A stretch of 64,000 bases of DNA from Marisa cornuarietis. Lineage: Eukaryota > Mollusca > Gastropoda > Architaenioglossa > Ampullariidae. The stretch covers positions 62,001 through 126,000 of the forward strand of contig SMMW01000008.1 in assembly GCA_004794655.1 (NCBI GenBank). The letters are read 5' to 3'. This document shows positions 48,925 to 62,951 of the stretch, one piece after another (positions within the stretch are counted from its first letter, which is position 1; every line of letters begins with the position of its first letter). The notes beneath the pieces were generated by a model. It ran no database searches. It saw only the letters and a list, made by a program, of their open reading frames with translations, and had not been told where the DNA came from. The position numbers and the translations under genes are program-made.

Positions 48925-51900
48925 GTAAGAGATAATCTGCGTCTCCATTCCCTTATGTGCAGCTTGATTGTTACACTTGGGAGTATAAAGCTGGGTAACA
49001 GGAACGCAAGTCAGCTAAGGAGAAGTTAGGCTAGCGTCGATGAACCACTCACGGCCAGTTCACGGCCACTAGGCTGTGACCTACGTTTTACGCGTGCATG
49101 TGTACTTTGTGCTGTGATGGCATATGTGTTTTTCTTCCCTCTTCCTCCCCCCTCCCACCACCTCCACCTCCACCAACCTCTTGTAACTGTCTATATGTTC
49201 GCTAACTTCTTGACATTTCTCTTCGCTTGGTGACAGTCGGCGGAGTTTAAACGCGAATTCCTCGCAGCGCTGTGTCACGTGGTTGGCATTTGGCGGCTAA
49301 CGCCGGGGGCTTGAGGGCGAGATTCCGGCCAAAGTCGCCGCCGTTTAAGCGAGAGGCCATCGGCGACCTGAAGCAGGCGTTTGCGGTCGAGCTTTTCCCC
49401 CTCCACTCCCCTCTCGCCCCCCCACCCCCCTTATTCCTGGTCCGCGGCGGCTTTAGCAAGTCCCAGGCCCGTCTTACAGATCCCCCTCCCTTTCCCTCCC
49501 TCCACCCCCCACCAAAACCCGCTGGTCCGCCGCTGACAAATATTTATGCACGTCATGCCAATCCGCAACATTGGACATCACTGAGCCCCCCACACTCCCC
49601 TACACTGGACACGAGGCTGACGAGAACAGAGGATGGGATGGGGCGACAGTGGGTGGATGGTGGCTTGGGAAGAAAAATGGTTTTGACTGGCATTTGCCTT
49701 TTTTGGTTTTTGTTTTGCTCTTTTCGAAAGCGACATCTCTTCCTATCCATCCTCATTCCCGCCCACAAACATCAAGTTCGATCCCCTCTGGTCTCTGCGT
49801 GTCCCCCGATCATGTGAGAGCCCATTCCAGTCTAGGTGCTGATCTCTACGATTTTCTGATATTTTGTACGGGCAAATCTCGAAAATATGGAAACAAGAAA
49901 TGTGAAAAAGCACCAGAGATATCTCCATTTTTATTCATAATCTTTCTTCTTGGACGCAGAATATTGTAAAAGACACGCCCCCGCATCAAATACGGATTCC
50001 TCATAGAAAGTTTGAGCATGTTAGTCCATGTTGAAGAGTACTTCGTCATGTTTGGTCTTTCCGTGTCACAGTTGAGTTACATTAGTAAATCATCCAAGTC
50101 CTGTTTCAACAACATTCGAATTCTCAAACAGTCAACCGAGCAAGCAAGCTGCCAGCACACGTAGGGCAGTCGGATGGCACAACGGTTAGCGCCTGTCACC
50201 AATACAGTGAAGGTTGGCTGTCCTGGGTTCAGTTCTCGTCTCGGACACGCTGTTCTTTCTCTGCATGTGGCATCTGTTTACAAGGCTGGCTGCCTTACCG
50301 TGATATAGCCTTAGTTGCTGGCTCGGCGTAAAACACCAATTAAAAAAAAATTGATCCACGAAAGTTCTTTATTCGACGATTTACTAATCACCTAATCTTG
50401 TAATACTACTTTAGTTCGTCCTTTGAAAACTTCAAGAACATAGTTGAACCCACTTCCCCGAAAAAAATTAAGTAAAAGATACAGAAAAATGTCGGTGAGC
50501 AAAATAGGTTCATAATATGATTATTATATTATATTCGAACCATGAATATGTGTGTGTGTGTGTGAGAGAAAGAACTGAACGTGGAAAGGGGATGTGGAGG
50601 GAAGGATAGTTTTCAATGTGTTTGACCCCAGTGATCTTACCTGTCGACTTGTTTGAAGGGTGGCGGCGACTGGCGAGAGATCTGGCAATTACTGGCGCAA
50701 ACAACACCGACTCTCAGCAATTGCTACGAGAGTAATTGTCCAGCACGTGCCGAGAGTAACACCCCTCGCCATTACCCCGCCGTCTGAGTCTCAACTAAGG
50801 TGTCTAAACCACAGACTTACAATCATAGAAGTCTTCACAGACAATTAAGTTTAGACCACAGACTTCTATGATTGTAAGTCTGTGGTCTAAACTTAATTGT
50901 CTCGTGTCCCGCTTTGTCTTCTTAGTAAATGATCGGTTGGTTGGTTTATCTTCACAGTGAACTAACAGCGGAACTGATGATGAGATAAAATACTATTAGC
51001 CCCAAATTGAAACGAAAGCATTGTCTAGCCTTCCCTTGTTCATCTACAAGCAAAACCGTTTTTCAGAGGATCTTCAGAATAAGGGTAGAAAATTTATAAT
51101 GTCGAGGTTTGATGTATCAATTGCTGCAAATAAAAATGAAAACAAAAAAGAGAGAAAAATTGTCATCGCTTCCAACCTCTCATGTCCACGGGTACCAAAT
51201 ATGGCCTTATTTCATACCCTATTGGCTCTCGCGTTCCTGGTGAGGTGGCGAAAAAAAAAAAAAAATCAAACGCTGGGCCCATTATAATGTTGTCACGTGC
51301 CCTGTGGTTGGATTGTACACACAAGTGACTGGTGTGTGATTGTTCCGCTTTTCTTGTCGGCCACAACGAGAAATTGGACCTCACCTCAGTCAGTGATCTT
51401 GTTCCGACACTTTAGTTCGGGATGATTGTCCCTAGGCCACTTGTTGATTTTGTAAGGGAAAGTGCTTCCACCTCTCGGTGATTTCGCACTATGGGGGGAG
51501 GGGGTCTTCGGGACATGTGGGTGTTGGGGAGGAGGGTGAGGGTATGGGGGATTTGGGAGGTGTGGGGGAAGGGTCACCCTAGGCCACTAACGCATGTACA
51601 AATATAAATACAAAACAACTTTTTTAAATCCTTTTCAGGAAATTGCCCACTTTACATAACACATCAACACATAATATAAAAGAACCCAAAATATCTACAT
51701 GCAATTCTATTTCATTTGTAATTATTTACGTGGGTGCATTATAGTCTCTCACAAGTCTTAAAAATGTGTACGCATTCATACTGCCACTTAGAACAGAAAA
51801 AGAAAAAGGCGAGTATGATATTGATTAAAAAGCGCACATTCAAACACATCAATAACCCTTTATTCTTTTATTATTTTCAGTTTTTTATATTAAATTCAGA

Positions 51901-54900
51901 TGTGGGATAGATAATGGTGATCGATTTCTGTGACGGTCGTTATGCTACGGAACATTTACCTTTTAACCTCTAGCGAAACTGAGGGGTAGGATAGGCACTG
52001 AGGGGTAGGATAGTAGGATAGGCACTGAGGGGTAGGCACTGAGGGGTAGGATAGGGTATGATAGCCACTGAGGGGTAGGGTAGGCAGGCATTGAGGGGTA
52101 GGATAGGCACTGAGGGGTAGGGTAGGCAGGCACTGAGGGGTAGGATAGCCACTGAGGGGTAGGATAGGCACTGGTTTGTGACAAAACCGCGAGGCTGGCG
52201 CCATAATTGCAGTTTTGTCTGATCCGCTTTTCATCTGCTGCATGTTGCATTTGTGGTTGCAGCTTTGCGCCGCAGACAAACCCTTCCCTTCTAGTCCCCC
52301 CCCCCCGCTGTGTGGCGCCACTACCGATCTAACCGACAGATCAGCAGGTTCCACGCGCCGCTTTACGAAGGGCAGTGAAAGGCGTACTCGGAGGATCACC
52401 TCGCCCAGCCTCTCTCTCACCCAGCTGAAACGACTCCCCATGATCCTTCCGGCCCACCTTTGCCGGCCCTAGTTTGCGTCGCTTCACCTGGATCACCCAC
52501 TGACCTCTGGCTTCGTACCGCGCAGGTGGATGGAGGGTGAAGAGGGAGCTTGTAGACAAATGGGGTGGTGACCCTGGGGGAAGGGGTTGCGCGCGATGGT
52601 ACAGTGTCACGTGCTGATCTAACTGCACTGACTTTGGGCGTAAGTGGCGGCACCAGCCACGGGTCTTCTTTTACTCTCGACGTTTGGGACAAGAGCAAGA
52701 GAGGGAAAGGAAAAGGAAAGGTGAGGGGGGGGGGTATTTTGCAAGTCTTCCTACCCCCTTTACCTCACGCGTGAATGGCGGACCGGAGCTGAAAGAAGGT
52801 TGGACGTGCCTAGCTTTGTCTTTCAAGTACCGCATGTTCGGTTGGCAGGGTCGTACACCAGTTGCCTCCTTTCCCGCAAAAAAAAAAAGGAATATCAAAC
52901 GCAAAAAATTACCGTTGTGGTACACTGTTATCAAGTAATGCACTTTTCGCTGGTCACATGATCTCTCAGGCGGCAGTGTTTACAATACATTGATATCTCT
53001 CATTTCTCGTTTCTATGTGACATGGCGCCAGAGCTTTTGCATATTTTTTCCTTGCCAGACAAAATGTGAAGCGAAGACTCTCCCTTCGTCTCGTACAAAA
53101 CGAAGTTTGTGAAGGCGGTCTCCACATCCACCGCAACTCGGCTCCGGAAGGGGAGGTAACGTAGTGGATGGTTCCAAGCGATCGTAGGGTTAAGTCCCCT
53201 TCGGGGCGTTAACGCCACGCCCCCGCCACACCCCGATCCGGGTACCCGATGACGCTGCACGAGCGTCCCTTGGTGACGTCTCACAACTGACTCAGAAAAA
53301 TCAAACCACTCCACTCCACTTCCCAACCCCCCAGCGCACCCAACCTTCGCAGCCATCAATTTGTCTGCAATCGTCGAGGCTGCGTGTGAGGTCCGATGGG
53401 CCCGACCTCTGACCTGTCTCGTGCCCACAAAGGTCTTGCCGCGCACGAGCTGCCCTTGATGCTCAAGAGTGGTTTATGGCCATTTTTTTTTCTCTCTCAC
53501 TCTTTTCATTTGGCTGTGAGTTAGCTCTTTAGCGTTAACGGGACTCGCGTACATCAAGAACGGCGACGAGCTGGTAACAACGGCTTTATTGTCGGCTTAA
53601 GCTGAAGATGAGGCTGTAATAGGGGCTCGCACGCTGACCAAACGCCGGGCTGACTGATGGTACATCCACACAACCACTGCGCACGCTTCTTAAATCGTTT
53701 GATGCGTTGACAAACTTTCTACACGCGAGAGGTTCCCACCCGGCTTTGGTGACATCTGTGTCTGTACTGGAAGGGAATGTACGAGGGAATGTCTGTCGGA
53801 ACGAAATGTAGAGGCATGCTCTTGTCAACAGTATGTAAGCGCTCGTTCAACCAGCAAGTGCATGTCCGATTGAACAGTACAGGGCATGGCTTCTTAAAGT
53901 AGGGGTGGGGAACCTTTTTTTCCTTTTATACCATCATTCAGAGGCCGTACGAAATTACTTACAAATGAACTGCTCTGTTTGGTCAAGCTGTGGTTTCGCC
54001 ACACTTTTGCAACGTGTACAATCCCAGCACTGCTGTCCTCACCACCGTCTGCTTTTTCGTAATTAGGTGCACGAAAACTTTGCTCTGCCACTATGAAAAG
54101 CATAGCGAAAAATCTGTTGCAATTTGTAAAATATATGTTTACAATTGAAAAGTTCCTAGAGGAGACAGAGTAGCAAAATCTTTTTTCCTAAACATTTTCT
54201 GTTTGTAGTTTTGCAGTGAAAGTACATAAATAATAATAGCAATAATAATAATATACTATTTAGTACACACATTATCTCCTCCAGGTGGAGGAGCTCATGG
54301 CATTTATCTTTTGTATTATGTAAACATCTGTTGTAATCTGTAAAATATATGTTTATAATTGAAAAGTTCCTAGAGGAGACAGAGTAGCAAAATCTTTATT
54401 CTTAAACATTTTCTGTTTGTAGTTGTGCAGTGAAAGTACATTAATAATAATAACTATTTAGTACACACATATACCTCCTCCAGGTGGAGGAGCTCATGGC
54501 ATGTACAAAGTGTCTACACACATACTAAACACACTGATATCGTTGCACTTGCACAACTAAACTCGCAAACCTAGTTTTTATCAACCAAACCTTTTTAATT
54601 TGTTCATTCTTTGGAAACCCACGAAAGGATTATGTTGGATACTTGTAGGCGAGCTGTAAGGTACACAACAATCTCGAGAATCGTTTTTAGTATTATTATT
54701 ATTGTATGAGTCGATATGGTCGAAGAAGGCTACCCGTCTCAACACCCGACATCAAACCGCCAAGTGGCTTACCCTCGCCTTAGGTTGACAGCACATACTT
54801 ACATAATCCTCCAGAATCGTCCACATAGGCCACATGTACTCGCATGTGTCCTGCCTATCCCATAATAGAGTTTATAATTCTCCCTTAAAAAGTACGTTTT

Positions 54901-57900
54901 TATTATTATTATTTACTTAATATACATTTATGTTACTGTGAAAAAAAGCTTACACATTTACTAGGTTTACTGAGAATTTTACGATTGCCATGGCGGGCCG
55001 GATGAAATAATTTTGAGGGGCCATATACAGCCTGCGGGCTGGATGTTCCCTACACCTGCCTTAAACAGTAAGTGGCATGTCCGTTTGATTGGTATGTAGG
55101 TGGCATTCGTTTGACACTGTTGACTGTTACTTTTACTTTCTCCGGAGGTTGGATGGAGGGTAACATTATACAGCCTTTTACATCAGGCTCTGGGTAAATG
55201 GCAGTTTTGCGGTCACTACAAAGGAATGTACCGCAGGTAGAAAGGTCGGGGGGGGGGGGAGACCAAAGAATATTCAAAAGCGAAAATGAACATGTTTCAG
55301 GCGAGGAAAGGGGGTATGCAGGTATCCCCGTCTCGTGCCATAAAAGGAAAGGCAATTTCATCCTCGCCTCAGCCGTGCACGTGTATGTCCAACACATTCC
55401 AAGGCTGAAGTGGGAGGAGGGCACACAGAGATGACACGGTACCATTTAACGCACAGCTTTGATAATTCTATCAACACCAAGACACACAAGATTGTTAAGT
55501 GGTCGTGTAGATGTACAAAGGAGAGAGAAGGCGGCCAATAAACACATCAAAGAGTCGCAACACCCTCCCCGTTTTGTCGGTCCTTTGGAAGTTACAACAT
55601 CCCGGTCTGGCCATAAGAATGTTCTTTCTTGGCAAGTGGACCCAAAGGGTTATCAAACCTTGGCAAGAAAGCGAGGCATTCTAACAGTAAGAAAGACAGG
55701 AAGAAAGAGTAGACGATTCGAGTAATCCTCCTCCGCTCCCTGAATCACTCATCGGAAGTAACGACCACCACCCAGACGTATTCCTCAGCCTCGTTTTCGT
55801 CTGTCGGAGTAAAACCCGATCTTTGGGTGGTTCCTGTGAGGAACGACGTCCTCGTGCGAGGAGCTAAGGAGAGTGGCCACGAGATGAAGGCTCGACTAGT
55901 CAGTCACCTGCGGTCTGAGAAGATGAGAGTGGTGGTGGGAGTAACACCCCGCCCAATGTTATCACTCCCCCCCCCTTGCTCGCCAACGCACTATGTTGAC
56001 ATAGTGACGGGCGGTTCGTGTCTCAAAGACATCAAGGGAGAGACTTTTCATGGTGTGTGACCTGATTTAGCAGGGCGGCAATTAAGTGGCCGGAATAATT
56101 TCCTCCTCCCCTTTTGTACGATTAAAGAAGTGTTTCTCTGCCTGTGAGTATGAAGGACAGTAAATGCTGTGATGGTTGGTCTTTAAGCTGTTTGATGCAA
56201 TATTGGATTTTTGGAAACGACTGCGGCCTTTGGTAAAACTTTTGTGAAAATCAGAGTTTGGAGTAAAATAAAGCTTTTACATAGGTATGAATGAGTCCAA
56301 GTAAACCAAACCATAAGTCATTAGAAAGTTAAACATGTCGAGGCCTCCATGCGAAATTTGTAAACGTGTCACGTGCTGGTGTTCCGTTATACGCCCACTA
56401 CAATTGTAGGAAAACATTTGACAAAGCTTTACCAAAAATTAACAAAATCAACACATGACAGAAAAAATTTCATCCTAAAAATATAGTCACAATCGGTGTT
56501 CCACAGACTGGTTTTGATAATTAGCATCATGCGCAGGTGGAGTACAGTGAAGGCAAGCAAAGTGGACTGTCAAGTGACTTGGCAAAGCTGAACCACGAAA
56601 TCCGTAATTTTGGCACATGTGGGTGACCGTAGACGACCGTTTGGGGAGGCGGAGATGGGTGTACCCGGGCGACCCCTCGCACGTGAGCGTGTAAGCGGCT
56701 CGCACAGAGGAGAGAAACGTGGGGATTAACTTGCAGAATAAAAGAAGAAAGGTGAAAAAATGTCTTGAGAGAGTGCGAAAACGAAATTTACCCTGGACAG
56801 GGTAATAGGATTTAGTTTTTGAAAGGAAATGCATTTTGAAAGTCCATCAGGCGGCTTGCGGTCGGAAAGAAAGCAGAGCGTGTTAAGCTTTCATCTGATC
56901 GCCGCAACTGTTTGACAGTATGGCGACACCTACTCGCCGCTTTATCAAAGTTTAGACCCACCCCGAGCACACACAAATATTGCGGAGGTTTTTGTGCTCA
57001 CCGTGTCCGAACTACTTTGTCCACCGGTAAAATACTCTTTCAACGCCGTCTTGTACACGTGCCTGCGCGTGAAAGAAAATCAAAATGATCTCTTTTGCAG
57101 AACAAGTCAAAAATAATTTTAAAATAAGTTTAAAAATAAACATAATCATTGAATTAATTTTACTGGACCTGAAAGCCTTATGACCCTGTTGGGTACTCGT
57201 TTTAAAATATATACACGCGCAGAGAAACATGTCGAAACATTCGTGTGAACATAAACACTAGCACATCTTTTACAGAGCAGGCGACCACCTGTCTCCGAAA
57301 GGTTAGCAGCTCACTTCGACTATACTACTACTGCTCCTAATAATAACAATAATCCCAACCCACCCTACCAACTCCAAAATATAACGAGTCTATAACCTAC
57401 TGGCTGTAATGGGTGCTGAACGTAAGTGGTTACCCGTGTCTAAAGGACAGATGCTTGAACCTTCAACCTTCTGCTCCACAGTTGCATGAAAAACGACAAA
57501 ACTACACACCCAACCACTGTAGTCAGAAAAATATAAATAAATAACTTACGCATGTCAAACAACAACCACTGAAAAGTATTTGCTGTGTTTTAATTTTGTT
57601 GCTGTCTCCTGTCCTATTTCTCTTCTTTTTCCCTACATCCCACCAGCCAGACAACTCCGCTCTTCGTCTGATGACCGCATCCTCACTATTCCTGTCACCA
57701 GAGCATCATGAAATCACAAGATGTTTACTTATTGTGCAGCAAAACAATGGAGCTCTCTCCTCTTCCATCTCCGCCACCCGCCTACTATTTGAATGTTTTA
57801 AATGTGCACTGGGAACACACCTCTTCCTTGAGCATCACACCTAACAACAGTCCACACAATGCTCCTCCTTTTTCAACCCCCCCCCCCACTTTTCCGTTTA

Positions 57901-60900
57901 TTGCTGTTTCCCTACTCGTCTTCCTCTGCTGATTCACGACACTCTTAGTTCTTGTCACCTGATTCCTCTTTGCTTTTTCTAAGTTTGTCTTCAAATACTT
58001 ATCAGTAATGTTCCTCCTTCCGTTCCCTCGTATGTTGTTACGAGCGTGAGTACGCGCCATACACATCACGCATTTATTATTATTATTATTAAAAATGAAA
58101 TAAAAAATATAGAAAACAAATAATAAAAAAAATTAAGTCCCCCAAGAAAACAGAACAAATATTTCGTGCTCATCACTCGTCTCTGTTCTCTCGTTTTTGT
58201 CCCTCTACCCTCCCCTTCATTATCTAGCCCTGCCCCCCGTGGACCTGCTGGAGGAAGCGGTTCCGAAGTTGGACCAACTCCCGGCCGGCGTCAGCCTGGT
58301 GTACGACAGCCACAGCCACGTGCATGCCTTCACCTTCGCCCGCGACGCCAGCGACATTTACCTGCGTGCCGACCGCCTGCTGACCGGCTGTCAGTTCTTC
58401 CCTTACGAGTTCTCTGTCTTCATGTCCATGAGGATGACCAGGTCCCCCCGGCGCGAGGAGTGTCTGATGTCCCTCTACGACGAGGGCTCTCGTCAGCGAG
58501 TCGTCTCCGTCGTCCTCTCCCACGACCGCCTGGTCTTCCAGTTCAAAGACAAGAGCTACAAGTTCAGAAACAGCGCCTTCAGGTGAGGTTTAGTGCTGCA
58601 AGGTATTTCTCAGACATTAAACAACACAAAATTTGAATACATTTATGGAACAATGATTGTTTTTTGTTAAGGACATAATTTGTGAGTGCACGTAACAAAA
58701 TCTCTTGGAGTGTCAGCTAGAATGGTCAGGATTTATCAGGGGCATCCATCTTCGTCAACACTTTATAACTACGGCTCCAGGGGTAAAAACAAATGTCGGG
58801 GTGTGGACACTGCTTTATAACTACGGATACAAGACGCTTGTCCTGGAATTGTCCATGTTACCCCTGGACAGCGACTGAACTTTCCTTCATAACTACGGCT
58901 TCTGGCCTGTGCCATCATCTCAAGCAAGACTTGCTCAAAATGTCCAGATACTGTATGCTTGCTGTGATAAATAAGAAGCCGAGGCTTTTTTTTTTAATAT
59001 TCGCTCATAGATTTTGCATTTCTGTTCACACAGAGACAAAAGATGGCATACGTACGGCTTCAGCATGTCCGCCGACTCTGTTGCCATGACGACGGACTGC
59101 CGAGACAAGCGGCTGCGGTCGGTGCATACCCCTTTCCCCAATTTCCTCCCACTGGCCAACACGTCCTTCAGTCTGGGGCGCTGCAAAAACCGCCGCACCG
59201 TTTTCCAGGTTCGGGTTCGTTGGTGCCGAAAGAGATGTGAGACCTGCTTATATCATTATAATCATCTCCTGCCATCCACCCGACTTTGACACGCCTACAC
59301 TACCTCGCTACGCACCTGTTCCTAGTCCCATAAGTACAAACGAAGGATGTTTGGCAGCACAGTGCAAGGCTGAACGATTGCACGTGAATGCACGCAGGTT
59401 TTTCTTTTTTAATGTACGCAGCAAGACGTGTGAACGGTCTCCAGAAATGTTTATTGATGATGACACTAAGGTTTCCAGGGTAGTATAAATGATGTGGCAG
59501 GGTACTGTGTGGGCAGGGCATGTTAGATGATGTCGCTGGCTGTTGGTGTGCAGGGCATGCTCAAGGATGTCATCTTGGTAGCGGGGGCCGATGCTGTGGT
59601 GCGGGCGTGTCCTCCCAAGCAGACGATACGACAAGGGCTGGACAATGTCATCAGGACCTTCCCTGGTGAGCAGCCTTCCTTCTTGCGGACATTTGAGTTC
59701 GCAGATCGAATAACAGGAGGCTGATTGATTTCCTTTATGTGGTGTGTGATTGCGAACTATGCGGGTGTGACATGAGATTGTGACACGAGACTGTAGTGAT
59801 CGCACGTGGAGCACCAGCATGTGTGTCTCACTGACGACCGTTCAAAATAAGGAGCCAGCTGCACAACACATTTCTAATTTTAAACACTTTTAGGCCTTAA
59901 ATATATTTATATAATCAGTTTAAAGTGCACACCACAATTCTAGAATTTTTAAACTAAAACTGCTCTAAGTAAGATAAAGTTGTTTAAGTCTGACTGTCCG
60001 TCCTGTCAGTACAATTTTTTTGTATGTTTTTCTGCAATTCATCAAAATGGCAAAGAAGAGATTTTGCTTCTTTAGAACAGTTTTAAGGTTTAGAAGCATG
60101 TTGTGCAACTGGCCCAAGAATAGTAATCATTCTCATCGTGCGTTTGTAAAGCTATACTAGGTGTCCCACTCGGGGCTGACCCTTTAACACTACGAATTAC
60201 TCTACAACACGTGCTTGTAGCATCATGCAACAATGCTCAAAATATTCCTTATTTTCAGCAACTTTTGTAACATTCACTTGTTTTGCATTAAATAAGGTTT
60301 GTTCAGGTTCTTACACCTGGCCTTTAGGTGAACGCGTTCCCGAGTTATTCGAAATGTTTAAGGGTCAGCCCCGAGTGGGACACCCTGTACTACCTTAGGG
60401 ATATGCTCTGGGCGATAACCAGTGACATGAACAACATGAACGGTGGAAATTGTACAGCACATGAACACAGTGAATGCTAAATATGACTTGGAACAATAGC
60501 CAGAATGAAAGTTGTGGCTTAGGATGTTTCTAGAACAAGTATGTTTTAACGGCACATTTGAAAGACTCCATGTCTGCTATTGAGATATCACACACAAGGG
60601 AAGGAATTCTAACATATTGATGCTGAATTTGCACAAATGCGGTCGCCAAAGGTTTTCATCCTGATTCTGGGAGCGAATGGCAAAAATCAGAAGTACGGAG
60701 ATGCCGGAATGTGTAGAGAGTTAGGAGGTCAGAGAACTAAGCAGGAGCAGAAGAACCTGAACAGAACCCGAGGCAAAGTGTAGTAATTCTATACGAGCTC
60801 AGACAGGAAGCCAGTGGAGAATACCAAGCGGTTTTTGCATAAACTCTTTCGGGTGTTTGGAGTATGACTCATGCGGCAAAGTATTATAGCTGTTGGAATT

Positions 60901-62917
60901 TGGTGACACAGAGGACAGGTGGACAAGAGAGTTGATAGTATTGGAGTAAAACAAAGGCACAGACGAGGATGATGGCAGTCTGAGTGAAACGAAACTGGCG
61001 GATGGTGCTGACACTGAGTAGTTCTGCAGATGTTAGAAACAAGCTTGTCGAAAGACACATCAGACATCATAGTCAACATAAGGTTTCTGGCAGAAGAAGA
61101 AAATGTAGCATCCGTCAAACCCACTCTGATGGATCGCGGTATGGAGTCAGGTGACAGACTTTTTTTTATGAATCGGCAGAGCGTCTGTCTTATCATCGTT
61201 AGGTTTTAGTGTGCTTACAACTATCCAAGACAACATCAATATTGACTGCCATATAGCTAAAGAGAGGAACTTCCCTTTTTACCAGAAGGACCAATTGTAA
61301 CGAATAGCTAGGACATCGATGGAAGAGCACGTCTTCGTCTGCCCGTTAATAATGTCGCTTTCTAACATATTATCCTTTTGCCAGCATCGTTGATTACATC
61401 TCTCTTGTAACTTTTCTTTCCTAAGTATTTGGCATACACATCGAATGACTGGGTCTACTCTTTCCCGCAGGTTACAACCCTCTTCCCTCTTTCTCCACGG
61501 GTCCCAGTCAGTGCGAGTGGACCGACGTGGGAAACATCGCCTACGACATCTACGCCAGCAAACTCAAGGTCTGCGTCAACGGCGTATGGCGAGAGGTTTC
61601 CATTGGCGCAGGTCAGTCGAAGTTCAAGGGGTAAAACCCACAGTAAAACCCAAGCATCATGACCCCTTGCGATAGCAAGTTTCACGCTGACCTCAGAATT
61701 TGTCTTTGTATTACAACTTGTTACATACTTGGATGTCTACGAGAATATTTTTCTTTAGATCAACACACGCAATATTTTGCTGAATGACACTCACGCAAGT
61801 GTCTCAAAGCGTAGGCCATGTGTTACAGAGAAGAGAAAGTTGGACTACTTCGTGCAGCACCAGCTAATCGACACCGGTGCGGAGTCCCTGGACGTGGAGG
61901 TCTTCACAATTCCGGATGAAGGGCGGTTTGCGGTATTTGCCAACGCCGCCTTCGGAGCCGGACGGCCCAGTGTGTCCACTCTCTTCAAGTGGGTCAACGA
62001 CCGGTTCGAACTCTACCAAAGGCTGGAGACAAAGTCAGCACAGTCGTGGGAGTTCTTCGAGATAAAAAATCAGGTAAGTCTCTCTTCACCATGAACCCGG
62101 ATGTAAATAGAATCGTACCAGAAAAGTTCGTGAACGCAGATGTAGTCTTCTTTTAATTATCACCATGTCTATGCGCAGACAGCTTTCTAGCAACGATGAT
62201 TGAGTATGCATGTAGATAATATCGCCTCAATAATAAATATCTGAGCCTTAATTCAATGACAGATACATATGTAAGCCTCACTCCAATGACAAATATATAT
62301 TTAAGCCTTGTTCCAATGAAGCACAAAAGTACGCACACATTTTTTTTACATTGATCTCCAGAAGGGCTTCAGCAGAATTCTTTTATTTGCGAGGGTACAT
62401 GTTTGGTTCAGCTATCTTTCGAAAAATCATATATTTATTTCAAAGCGAACATGTATTTGCATATTTGTATGAGATGAGGATTTAATTAACTTCAGTGCAT
62501 TTGCTCTTTCACTCAAGATTGTCACTTGTAACTTCAGTCTTCCCTCGGCATTGTTGTTCTCTCAAGAAGATGACATAAAAATAAACAATTCTGGGGCTCA
62601 TTTTACTTTAAAAATATATAAATTCATTTCTGTTTGTGCGTCAGAAAAATAAAAGCACCGAATTCTGTCTGTATGTCAAGAGAACTGGTTGTCGCTAATA
62701 TAAATAAAGTTTACTCCATTTTCAGTTTTTCCTTGCAGTGGCCAACTACGGCAACTCCACTGCTGAGCAGGCCAACTCCACCATCTTCAAGTGGCGCAAG
62801 AAGCGGAAGAAGTTTCGCCCGTATCAGCAGCTCCCCACGTGGACAGCTCGTGACGTGGAGCATTTCGTCATCGGCGACCAGCACTACTTAGCGGTGGCTA
62901 ACCACGCTCAAGGTGCC

Positions 62918-62951
<34 letters not shown>

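Noticed and set aside
49272..49817. 181-codon + strand frame in TSPEAR intron 1
   Set aside because: Lies in a CpG/C-rich island, low complexity, overlapped by other frames, no homology recognised.
50165..50245. Possible functional tRNA gene
   Set aside because: Box A and box B are present but the sequence continues into the SINE body, and I could not form a proper cloverleaf with acceptor stem.
51956..52441. 161-codon - strand frame with YPTPQCL repeats
   Set aside because: Driven by a minisatellite; all three frames are open.
53150..53235. tRNA-like ggttaagtccccttcggggc
   Set aside because: Short hairpin-like string only; no box A at the right distance and no repeat partner in the window.
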